Source: an uncultured Desulfovibrionaceae bacterium
GTDB taxonomy: Bacteria > Desulfobacterota > Desulfovibrionia > Desulfovibrionales > Desulfovibrionaceae
Length of the DNA stretch: 13,825 nt
Assembly (NCBI GenBank): GCA_949427775.1
Contig: CASQEL010000019.1
Coordinates: forward strand, 1-13,825
Direction of reading: 5' to 3'
Part shown: one piece after another, positions 1-5,877 of the stretch
Layout: each line of letters starts with the position of its first letter
Numbering within the stretch: the stretch's first letter is position 1
Made by a program: the position numbers and the translations under genes
The notes under the pieces: model-generated
Seen by the model: only the letters and a program-made list of their open reading frames with translations
Told to the model about the DNA's origin: nothing
Database searches by the model: none

Positions 1-1
1 G

Positions 2-271
2 GCCTCCCACGTGGTACAGGGCTGCGAAATCATCGTTCCCCTGAGCGGGGCCGTGGACTTCGCCGGAGAGCTGGCCCGTCTGGACAAGGAACTGGGCAAG
101 CTGGACAAGGAGCTGATAGCCGTCAACAAGAAGTTGGCCAACGAGAGTTTCGTATCCAGAGCTCCGGCGGACGTGGTGGCGCGGGAACGGGTTCGGGCCT
201 CGGATCTCGGGGACGCCAAAACCAAACTGGAAGCGCTGAAGGCGCGGTTTACGGAAGCCATGGCGGAGTAG
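2..271 (+). CDS. valS: Valyl-tRNA synthetase, C-terminal end (5' truncated by window)
   Basis: The open frame enters from the left edge and gives about 89 residues ending at TAG 269-271. The visible part begins with an 'EIIVPLSG..D' strand and continues as a charged helical segment rich in KEL/KLxKEL repeats, then 'KLANESFVSRAPADVV'. This is the hallmark C-terminal coiled-coil arm of bacterial ValRS, which contacts the elbow of tRNA-Val. The enzyme charges tRNA-Val with valine in the cytosol; the catalytic and editing domains lie outside the window. The frame is clean to the stop. Another class Ia synthetase is unlikely because the KLANESFVxxAPxxVV signature is specific to ValRS arms. Confidence 0.93.
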   Translation, partial: ASHVVQGCEIIVPLSGAVDFAGELARLDKELGKLDKELIAVNKKLANESFVSRAPADVVARERVRASDLGDAKTKLEALKARFTEAMAE

Positions 272-371
272 GCATGTTGCCGCGGAAGAACGGCGGCCGT
301 CCTTCGCTGCGGGACATGGAAAAGGTTCCGGAGATCGTTCGGCCGGAGCGGGCGTGTTTTCTGACGCCGTG

Positions 372-388
372 CGGTCCGTACCGGACCG
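372..388 (+). repeat. Short perfect inverted repeat ahead of the small membrane protein gene
   Basis: CGGTCCG (372-378) and CGGACCG (382-388) form a 7-bp perfect stem around a 3-base loop. The stem ends 2 bases before the Shine-Dalgarno sequence AGGAG (391-395) of the gene starting at 402. No T-run follows, so a terminator is unlikely. It could modulate translation of the downstream gene, or be chance in GC-rich DNA. Confidence 0.4.
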
Positions 389-401
389 AAAGGAGAAGGG
401 C

Positions 402-809
402 ATGGGCAGGCTGCGGTTTTGGCTGGTGTTGTCCGTACTGCCCGCGCTGTTCTGCCATATAATGGCTGTCCGCCGGGCCGCGCGGGACGGTTTCCGGATG
501 ACCGGTCCCGCGCTGGCGCTGTTGCTCGCCTGGTACAGCGTGGGCGTGCACTTCTGTTTCGTCGCCGCGCTGGGGGCCCTGGAGCGCCGGTTGGACTATG
601 ATGACGTGTTGCCCGCGGCCACCGCGGCAGCCGCTCTCGTCTGGTATCTGGGGACATTGCTGTTGTTGCGGAAAGGTCGCGCCCTGGGAATGCTGGGGGC
701 CTCGTACCGCTATCTGTGCTGGCGCGGCGCCATGCTGCTGTTCCTGACGCCGGAATTTATCTGGCTGGAGCAGGCGGTGTGGTCGTTGTTCGGGGGCGGT
801 CCGCAGTAA
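402..809 (+). CDS. Small multi-pass membrane protein of unknown function
   Basis: I do not recognise this 135-residue protein. The ATG at 402 is chosen because AGGAG (391-395) lies 6 bases upstream; an upstream in-frame GTG at 354 has no such site and would add a non-hydrophobic N-terminus. Four hydrophobic stretches are visible, at about residues 5-22, 33-57, 67-85 and 105-125. They are separated by short Arg-rich turns (RRAARDG, RRLDYDD, RKGRALG), as expected for a compact inner-membrane protein. There are no clear catalytic motifs; scattered Cys residues are not in pairs. It lies 130 bases after valS and 161 bases before rpsL, in the same direction, so it could be read with valS or alone. 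It is probably a real gene, given the start site, the membrane-protein composition and the absence of a competing frame. Confidence 0.65.
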   Translation: MGRLRFWLVLSVLPALFCHIMAVRRAARDGFRMTGPALALLLAWYSVGVHFCFVAALGALERRLDYDDVLPAATAAAALVWYLGTLLLLRKGRALGMLGASYRYLCWRGAMLLFLTPEFIWLEQAVWSLFGGGPQ

Positions 810-891
810 GTTTTTTGGGCCATCCGCCGATTGCGGAACACGCGGCGGAACATGTCCGCGGAGGGCGGGAGCGGGAAGAGCTTCCGGCCTC

Positions 892-921
892 TTGACAAGC
901 CCGCGACGGATGATCTATGTC
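892..921 (+). promoter_or_regulatory. Candidate sigma70 promoter for the rpsL-rpsG-fusA block
   Basis: A perfect -35 hexamer TTGACA (892-897) is followed after 18 bases by TATGTC (916-921), which keeps only the first three bases of the -10 consensus. It lies about 50 bases upstream of the rpsL start in the only gap before the block. The position and -35 are persuasive; the -10 is weak. The sequence just upstream (833-861) holds a duplicated GCGGAACA (833-840, 845-852) and a small GCGGA/TCCGC hairpin (845-849/855-859) of unknown meaning. Confidence 0.45.
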
Positions 922-970
922 TGGCGGTCTTGTATTTTGTTGCGTCAACAATCCCTTACGGAGGAATATA

Positions 971-1342
971 ATGCCTACGATCAACCAACTTATCCGCCAG
1001 GAGCGGAAAGTGGTGCTCAAGCGGAAAAAGACCCCGGCGTTGCAGGCCTGTCCGCAGCGTCGCGGCGTGTGCACCCGCGTGTACACCACCACCCCCAAAA
1101 AGCCGAACTCGGCGCTGCGCAAGGTCGCTCGTGTGCGCCTCACCAACGGAATCGAAGTGACGGCGTACATCCCCGGCGAAGGCCACAACCTGCAGGAGCA
1201 CTCCGTGGTCATGATCCGCGGCGGCCGCGTCAAGGACTTGCCCGGTGTGCGCTATCACATTGTCCGCGGCACCCTGGACACGTCCGGTGTGGCCGATCGC
1301 CGCAAGAGTCGTTCCAAGTACGGCGCCAAGCGTCCGAAATAG
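971..1342 (+). CDS. rpsL: 30S ribosomal protein S12
   Basis: This 123-residue protein matches the full usual length of S12. It sits at the decoding centre of the 30S subunit and helps to check codon-anticodon pairing. The universal core blocks are present: 'CPQRRGVCTRVYTTTPKKPNSALRK' (written in part here), 'GEGHNLQEHS' and 'RGGRVKDLPGVRYH'. Lys43 and Lys88, the classic streptomycin-resistance positions, are wild type, and Asp89, the RimO methylthiolation site in other bacteria, is present. GGAGGA (960-965) lies just upstream of the ATG at 971, fixing the start. It is the first gene of a str-type block with rpsG and fusA; the 119-base gap to rpsG contains a strong inverted repeat. Confidence 0.98.
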   Translation: MPTINQLIRQERKVVLKRKKTPALQACPQRRGVCTRVYTTTPKKPNSALRKVARVRLTNGIEVTAYIPGEGHNLQEHSVVMIRGGRVKDLPGVRYHIVRGTLDTSGVADRRKSRSKYGAKRPK

Positions 1343-1364
1343 TTTTGTCTTGCCCGGCGTGCGC

Positions 1365-1431
1365 CATGCGGCGTCCCGTATTCGTCGTTGCGAAACGGCA
1401 CGGGGCGACGCGGGGCTGGTGACGCCGCATG
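1365..1431 (+). promoter_or_regulatory. Structured rpsL-rpsG intercistronic RNA, candidate S7-responsive element
   Basis: CATGCGGCGTC (1365-1375) and GACGCCGCATG (1421-1431) form a perfect 11-bp stem. Inside it, CCGT-A-TTCG (1376-1384) pairs with CGAA-ACGG (1391-1398) to give an 8-bp hairpin with one bulged A. The 3' arm ends 19 bases before the rpsG Shine-Dalgarno (1451-1455). In E. coli, S7 represses rpsG and fusA by binding the rpsL-rpsG gap; the same role here is inferred from position only. An alternative fold, GGCGA (1404-1408) with TCGCC (1437-1441) around GCGG/CCGC (1410-1413/1425-1428), is followed by six T (1443-1448). It would compete with the main stem. Confidence 0.5.
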
Positions 1432-1461
1432 TTCTCTCGCCATTTTTTCAAGGAGTCTGAA

Positions 1462-1932
1462 ATGCCCCGTAAAGGTTCTGTTCCCAGAAGGGAAATTCTG
1501 CCCGATCCGCTGTACAACAGCCGCCTGGTCACCAAATTCGTGAACCGCCTCATGTACGACGGCAAAAAGGGCGCCGCGGAAAAGATTTTCTACAGCTCGC
1601 TGGAAACCCTGGCGGAAAAGACCGGTGAAGACGCCATGCGCGCCTTTGAAAAGGCCCTGGAAAACGTCAAACCCCATCTGGAAGTCAAGGCCCGCCGCGT
1701 GGGCGGCGCCACGTACCAGGTGCCCATGGAAGTGCGTCCCGATCGTCAGGTGTCTCTTTCCATCCGCTGGCTCATCAACTATGCCCGTTCCCGCGGCGAA
1801 AAAGGCATGACGGCCAAACTGTCCGCCGAACTGCTGGATGCGTTCAACGGGCGCGGCGGCGCGGTGAAAAAGCGGGAAGATACCCATCGCATGGCTGAAG
1901 CCAACAAGGCCTTCGCCCACTATCGCTGGTAA
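1462..1932 (+). CDS. rpsG: 30S ribosomal protein S7
   Basis: This 156-residue protein has the normal length of bacterial S7. S7 is a primary 16S rRNA-binding protein that nucleates assembly of the 30S head and lines the E/P-site region. It begins MPRKGSVPRR and carries the typical 'DPLYNSRLVTKFVNRLM.DGKK' N-terminal block, the beta-hairpin 'RRVGGATYQVP' and 'EVRPDRQ', and ends in 'KREDTHRMAEANKAFAHYRW', the conserved C-terminus. The ATG at 1462 is preceded by AGGAG (1451-1455) with a 6-base spacer; an upstream in-frame ATG at 1429 lies inside the hairpin region and is rejected. It lies between rpsL and fusA, as in other bacteria. Confidence 0.98.
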   Translation: MPRKGSVPRREILPDPLYNSRLVTKFVNRLMYDGKKGAAEKIFYSSLETLAEKTGEDAMRAFEKALENVKPHLEVKARRVGGATYQVPMEVRPDRQVSLSIRWLINYARSRGEKGMTAKLSAELLDAFNGRGGAVKKREDTHRMAEANKAFAHYRW

Positions 1933-1958
1933 TTTCCGTCACCGCATTATGTATTTGC

Positions 1959-2005
1959 GACGCCGTGCCCTCTGTGTCCCTGACGGGAACAAGGAACACG
2001 GCGTC
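1959..2005 (+). repeat. Inverted repeat in the rpsG-fusA gap
   Basis: GACGCCGTG (1959-1967) and CACGGCGTC (1997-2005) form a perfect 9-bp stem enclosing 29 bases. Inside, TCCC TGAC GGGA makes a small second hairpin. What follows (CATATTTCAT) is not a U-tract, so this is not a canonical terminator. It stands 33 bases before the fusA Shine-Dalgarno and could be an mRNA control, processing or partial-attenuation site. Confidence 0.45.
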
Positions 2006-2050
2006 CATATTTCATAAGCCCCACCTAAAAAACGTTCCAGGAGAACTCAA

Positions 2051-4129
2051 GTGTCACGCACCGTTGCCGTAAACAAACAGCGCAATATCGGGATCATGGC
2101 CCACATCGACGCGGGCAAGACCACTACGACCGAGCGCATACTGTATTATACCGGCGTATCCCACAAAATCGGGGAAACGCACGAAGGCCAGGCCACCATG
2201 GACTGGATGGAGCAGGAACAGGAACGCGGGATCACCATCACCTCCGCCGCCACCACCTGCTTTTGGAAAGACTGCCGCATCAACATCATCGACACGCCCG
2301 GACACGTGGACTTCACCATTGAAGTGGAACGCTCCCTGCGCGTGCTGGACGGCGCCGTCTGCGTGTTCGACGCGGTGGCCGGGGTGGAGCCCCAGTCCGA
2401 AACGGTGTGGCGTCAGGCCGATCGCTATCACGTGCCGCGCGTCTGCTTCGTCAACAAGATGGATCGCATCGGCGCCAACTTCTTCCGTTGTGTGGACATG
2501 ATCCACGATCGTCTCGGCGCCAAGGCCATTCCGCTGCAGTTGCCCATCGGCCAGGAAGACAAGTTTGAAGGCGTGGTGGATCTGGTGCGCGGAAAGGCCA
2601 TCGTCTTCGACAAGGCCAGCAAGGGCGCGGAATTCACCGTGGGCGACATTCCCGCCGACATGCGGGAGCTCTACGAAACCAAGCACATGGAGATGATGGA
2701 AGCTGTGGCCGAGGAAGACGAGGCCCTGCTGGAAAAATATCTTGCCGGTGAAAAACTCACGGAAGAAGAAATCATCTCCTGCATCCGCAAGGCCACCATC
2801 GCCCGCACCATCGTGCCCGTGATGTGCGGTTCGGCGTTCCGGAACATGGGCGTGCAGCCTTTGCTGGACGCCGTGGTGGATTATCTGCCGTCTCCGATAG
2901 ATATCCCGCCCATGACCGGTCATGATCCGCGCGATGAAAACACACTCATCGAATGCCCCTGCGAGGACAAGCAACCCCTGGCCGGTCTGCTTTTCAAGCT
3001 GTTCTCGGATCCGTTCATCGGGCACCTGTCCTTCTTCCGCATCTATTCCGGGTATCTTGAGTCGGGTATGACCGTGCTCAACGCCAACACCGGCAAAAAA
3101 GAGCGTATCGGCCGCATTCTCAAAATGCACGCCAACAAGCGTGAAGACATCAAGTGGGCCGGAGCCGGGGACATCGTGGCTCTCGTGGGCATGAAAATAG
3201 TGTCCACCGGCGACACGCTGTGCGACGAAAAGCGCCCCGTGATTCTGGAATCCCTGAACATTCCCGAGCCGGTCATCGAAGTGGCCATCGAGCCCAAGAC
3301 CAAGGGCGACCGTGACGCGCTGTCCGCGGCCCTGAACAAGCTGGCCAAGGAAGACCCGTCCTTCCGGGTCAAGGGCGACGAAGAAACCAACCAGACCCTG
3401 ATCGCCGGCATGGGCGAGCTGCATCTGGAAATCATCGTGGACCGTCTGACCCGCGAATTCGGCGTCAACGCCAATGTGGGCAAACCTCAGGTGGCCTACC
3501 GCGAAACCATCAGCAAGCCCTCCAAGTCCGACATGAAGCATGCCAAACAGTCGGGCGGTCGCGGCCAGTATGGCCACTGCGTTATCGAAATCGAACCGAA
3601 TCCGGGCAAGGGATACGAGTTCGTCAACTCCATTACCGGCGGGGTGATTCCCAAGGAATACATTCCGGGCATCGACAAGGGCATCCAGGACGCCATGAAG
3701 TCCGGCGTGCTGGCGGGCTTCCCCACCGTGGACATCAAGGTCAATCTGGTCTTCGGTTCGTACCATGAAGTGGACTCTTCCGAGCAGGCGTTTTATGTGG
3801 CCGGTTCCATGGCCATCAAGGACGCCGTCAGCAAGGGCGCGCCCGTGCTGCTGGAACCCATCATGGACGTGGAAGTGGTGACGCCGGAAGAATATCTCGG
3901 CGATGTCATGGGCGACCTTAACGGCCGACGCGGCCGCGTGCAGAGCATGGAGGCCCGCGCGGGCGGCGCGCAGAGCATCCGCGCGCAGGTGCCGCTGTCT
4001 TCCATGTTCGGATACGCCACGGACCTGCGTTCGCGGACCCAGGGCCGCGCCACGTTCACCATGCAGTTCGACCACTATGAGCGCGTGCCCGCGGCCATAG
4101 CGGAAGAGATTCAGAAGAAAAAGGCCTGA
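2051..4129 (+). CDS. fusA: Elongation factor G
   Basis: This 692-residue protein has the full usual length of EF-G, the cytosolic GTPase that drives ribosome translocation and, with RRF, ribosome recycling. GTPase motifs are intact: P-loop AHIDAGKT (17-24), switch I RGITI (59-63), DTPGH (81-85), NKMD (135-138) and GSA (260-262). Domains II-V follow, with the domain IV segment 'SGGRGQYGHC' and the C-terminal 'RGRVQSMEARAGGAQ.I.A.VPL' and 'RSRTQGRATFTMQFDHYERVP' (written in part). The start is GTG 2051, supported by AGGAG (2039-2043). It is third in the rpsL-rpsG-fusA block; tuf, which follows in many str operons, is absent, and a long hairpin closes the block before argJ. The motif set is that of canonical EF-G, not the TetM-type protection proteins. 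Confidence 0.98.
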   Translation: MSRTVAVNKQRNIGIMAHIDAGKTTTTERILYYTGVSHKIGETHEGQATMDWMEQEQERGITITSAATTCFWKDCRINIIDTPGHVDFTIEVERSLRVLDGAVCVFDAVAGVEPQSETVWRQADRYHVPRVCFVNKMDRIGANFFRCVDMIHDRLGAKAIPLQLPIGQEDKFEGVVDLVRGKAIVFDKASKGAEFTVGDIPADMRELYETKHMEMMEAVAEEDEALLEKYLAGEKLTEEEIISCIRKATIARTIVPVMCGSAFRNMGVQPLLDAVVDYLPSPIDIPPMTGHDPRDENTLIECPCEDKQPLAGLLFKLFSDPFIGHLSFFRIYSGYLESGMTVLNANTGKKERIGRILKMHANKREDIKWAGAGDIVALVGMKIVSTGDTLCDEKRPVILESLNIPEPVIEVAIEPKTKGDRDALSAALNKLAKEDPSFRVKGDEETNQTLIAGMGELHLEIIVDRLTREFGVNANVGKPQVAYRETISKPSKSDMKHAKQSGGRGQYGHCVIEIEPNPGKGYEFVNSITGGVIPKEYIPGIDKGIQDAMKSGVLAGFPTVDIKVNLVFGSYHEVDSSEQAFYVAGSMAIKDAVSKGAPVLLEPIMDVEVVTPEEYLGDVMGDLNGRRGRVQSMEARAGGAQSIRAQVPLSSMFGYATDLRSRTQGRATFTMQFDHYERVPAAIAEEIQKKKA

Positions 4130-4148
4130 CGGACGAATCCGATTCCTC

Positions 4149-4199
4149 ACGTCCCGGAAGGCGGATGAGTGTTCTCTCTTTCGCTTTTCGGGACGTTTT
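4149..4199 (+). terminator. Intrinsic terminator after fusA (or attenuator ahead of argJ)
   Basis: Bases 4149-4165 pair without interruption with 4180-4196: 17 bp including three G-U pairs, closed by a 14-base loop (4166-4179). The 8-bp base of the stem (ACGTCCCG/CGGGACGT) runs into TTTT (4196-4199). The T-run is short, so efficiency is uncertain. Only 14 bases separate it from the argJ Shine-Dalgarno, so no separate argJ promoter fits downstream of it. Confidence 0.6.
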
Positions 4200-4229
4200 G
4201 CATCTGCACTGCTGGAGGTGCGCGCAGCG

Positions 4230-5411
4230 ATGAAAAATATTCCCAAGGGTTTTCGCCTCGGAACGGCCGGGGCCGGTTTCCGCAGGCCGGGTCGGGACGA
4301 TCTCGGATTGATTATCTCGGATCAGCCCGCCGTGGCCGCCGGGGTGTTCACCACGAATGCCTTCAAGGCGGCTCCGGTACAGATAGCGCAGGAAACCCTG
4401 CGGCGCGGTCCCATGGTTCAGGGCGTGCTGGTCAATTCCGGGCAGGCCAACGCCTGCACCGGGGAAGAGGGACTGCGTAATTGTCGGGCGACGCTGGATA
4501 TGGTGGGTCGCGCCGCGGGCGTGGATCCCTGGGCGCTGTTGCCCATGTCCACCGGGGTCATCGGCGATCAACTCAAGATGGATCTCTGGGAAAAAGCCGT
4601 GCCCGCGCTGGTGAACAGCCTGGGCGGCAGAGATGCGGAAACGTTCACCAGGGCGATGATGACCACCGACGCCTTTCCCAAATTCGTCGAACGCTCGGTG
4701 ACGCTTTCCGGCGGCATGGTGCGTCTGGTGGGAATGGCCAAGGGCGCGGGCATGATCTGCCCCAATATGGCCACCATGCTTTCCGTGGTGCTCTGCGACG
4801 CCCGCGTGTCGGTGAACGCCTGGCAGGACATGTTCCGTATCGCCGTGGCCCGTACTTTCAACCGGGTGACGGTGGACGGCGACACTTCCACCAATGATAC
4901 GGTTCTCGGACTGGCCAACGGAGCGTCGGGCGTGGATGCCCTGGGCGCGGACGCGGCCCTGCTGGAAGAAACCCTGGAGGCCGTGCTGGGCGGCCTGGCC
5001 TATATGCTGGTGCAGGATGGCGAGGGGGCCACCAAGGTGCTGCATATCAGGGTGATCGGCGCGGCCGATGTGGCGGACGCCGAAAAAGTGGCCCGCACCG
5101 TGGGGCATTCCCAACTGGTGAAGACGGCCATGTACGGGCGCGACGCCAACTGGGGACGTATTGTCGCCGCCGTGGGCCGCAGCGGCGCGCGTTTTCGGAG
5201 CGACGACGTGCAGGTGCGTTTGTGCGGCGTGGAACTCTTCCGCGACGGCCGGCCTGTACCGGGCAACCATGACGCCAAGCTGGCGGAACCGCTGAAACAG
5301 CGCGATCTCGACGTGGAGATCCGCCTGGGAACCGGGGAAGGGGAGTATACCCTGCTGGCTTCGGATTTGTCGCATGATTACGTCACCTGCAACGCGGACT
5401 ACCGGACATAA
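4230..5411 (+). CDS. argJ: Glutamate N-acetyltransferase / ornithine acetyltransferase
   Basis: This 393-residue protein matches the ArgJ family (about 390-410). ArgJ moves the acetyl group from N-acetylornithine to glutamate, recycling acetyl in cytosolic arginine synthesis; some members also use acetyl-CoA. It is made as a precursor that cuts itself. The self-cleavage motif is visible as KGAGMICPNMATML (171-184), with Thr182 the expected nucleophile and the cut between Ala181 and Thr182. The oxyanion-hole pair is Thr108-Gly109 in STGVIG, and the C-terminus 'SHDYVTCNADYRT' is typical. ATG 4230 is used with GGAGG at 4214-4218; a GTG at 4218 overlaps that site. Whether it is mono- or bifunctional cannot be told by eye. 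It follows fusA after a hairpin, an unusual partner for a ribosomal block. Confidence 0.95.
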   Translation: MKNIPKGFRLGTAGAGFRRPGRDDLGLIISDQPAVAAGVFTTNAFKAAPVQIAQETLRRGPMVQGVLVNSGQANACTGEEGLRNCRATLDMVGRAAGVDPWALLPMSTGVIGDQLKMDLWEKAVPALVNSLGGRDAETFTRAMMTTDAFPKFVERSVTLSGGMVRLVGMAKGAGMICPNMATMLSVVLCDARVSVNAWQDMFRIAVARTFNRVTVDGDTSTNDTVLGLANGASGVDALGADAALLEETLEAVLGGLAYMLVQDGEGATKVLHIRVIGAADVADAEKVARTVGHSQLVKTAMYGRDANWGRIVAAVGRSGARFRSDDVQVRLCGVELFRDGRPVPGNHDAKLAEPLKQRDLDVEIRLGTGEGEYTLLASDLSHDYVTCNADYRT

Positions 5412-5433
5412 CGGGCTGTCCCGCCGGATTTTT
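5402..5433 (+). terminator. Weak candidate terminator overlapping the end of argJ
   Basis: CGGG-CTGT-CCCG immediately after the argJ stop is flanked by CCGG (5402-5405 and 5424-5427), with six unpaired bases on the 5' side, and is followed by ATTTTT (T at 5429-5433). The stem is short and bulged, so termination here is plausible but not strong. Confidence 0.35.
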
Positions 5434-5551
5434 GTCGGAGGCGCGCTGCGCGCGGCGTCCGGGGGCCAACGCCGCCCGACGCGCACGCCCTCCGGCCGCC
5501 TCTCTTTGTCGGGCAGCCGCGCTTCTCGCGCTTCGTCCGCTTCAGATCGCG

Positions 5552-5640
5552 GTTTTCCGGGGTTTTCCATGAGCCGGACTTTCCGGGCACAGCCACGGAA
5601 AGTCCGGTATGCGTATCTTCTACGTTTTCCTCTGTTTTCC
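5552..5640. repeat. 12-bp perfect dyad flanked by paired GTTTTCC repeats
   Basis: CCGGACTTTCCG (5574-5585) and CGGAAAGTCCGG (5596-5607) are exact reverse complements around a 10-base loop. GTTTTCC occurs twice before it (5552, 5562) and twice after it (5624, 5634), each pair exactly 10 bp apart, so on the same DNA face. The dyad has no immediate U-tract on either strand. It may be a protein-binding array upstream of sat, or a terminator-like end for argJ transcripts. Confidence 0.6.
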
Positions 5641-5687
5641 TTTATGTTCTCAACGTGTGATCTTGTCGGCGTTGCAGACCGCCGTGC

Positions 5688-5756
5688 TTGATTTCCCGTT
5701 ATCGGTCTGCTATTTCTTGGAAGGTGGTTGACTTTTCGTTCGTTTATTCACAAGAT
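5688..5756 (+). promoter_or_regulatory. Candidate sat promoter zone with a Rex-like half-site
   Basis: Two weak sigma70-like pairs are visible: TTGATT (5688-5693), 17 bases, TATTTC (5711-5716); and TTGACT (5728-5733), 17 bases, CAAGAT (5751-5756). Over the second lies TTCACAA (5747-5753), an exact half of the Rex palindrome TTGTGAA-N4-TTCACAA. The left half at the expected place (5736-5742) matches only 3 of 7. Rex, an NADH-sensing repressor, is reported to control sat in Desulfovibrio vulgaris; its role here is inferred. Confidence 0.3.
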
Positions 5757-5770
5757 GAGGCCACGACATC

Positions 5771-5846
5771 GTCCGGCGTCGGTCGTTCCGTTTCGGGCGG
5801 GATCGACGCCTTCGCGCAGGGGCCTGCGCGAACGGCGATGCCGGAC
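5771..5846 (+). promoter_or_regulatory. Structured sat 5' leader with competing helices
   Basis: Three helices are visible. A: 5775-5784 with 5801-5810 (10 bp, one G-U). B: TTCGCGCAGG (5811-5820) with CCTGCGCGAA (5823-5832), in practice 9 bp with a GGGC loop. C: 5771-5781 with 5836-5846 (11 bp, one G-U), which encloses the others. A and C share bases 5775-5781 and cannot coexist, while B fits both. The element ends 17 bases before the sat Shine-Dalgarno (5864-5868), and no U-tract follows. No known riboswitch class is recognised. Confidence 0.5.
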
Positions 5847-5877
5847 AACCTAAAAAACTCTTTGGAGGATATTCACA

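Larger units (their letters stand above)
5412..5877. other. 466-base non-coding region between argJ and sat
   Basis: No convincing gene is seen. Frames that cross it are Arg/Ser/Pro-rich, lack Shine-Dalgarno sites and overlap argJ or sat. It contains GCGGCGT/ACGCCGC (5452-5458/5469-5475), the 12-bp dyad at 5574-5607 with GTTTTCC repeats around it, a T-rich stretch at about 5618-5650, two weak promoter-like pairs near 5688-5756, and the structured leader at 5771-5846. It should hold most of the control of sat. Confidence 0.7.

Noticed and set aside
971..1342. Streptomycin-resistance change in S12
   Set aside because: Lys43 and Lys88 are both wild type.
2054..4246. 730-codon open frame on the - strand opposite fusA
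   Set aside because: It is antisense to a full-length EF-G gene, is His/Val/Gly/Asp-rich as expected from reading GC-rich codons backwards, and shows no domain.
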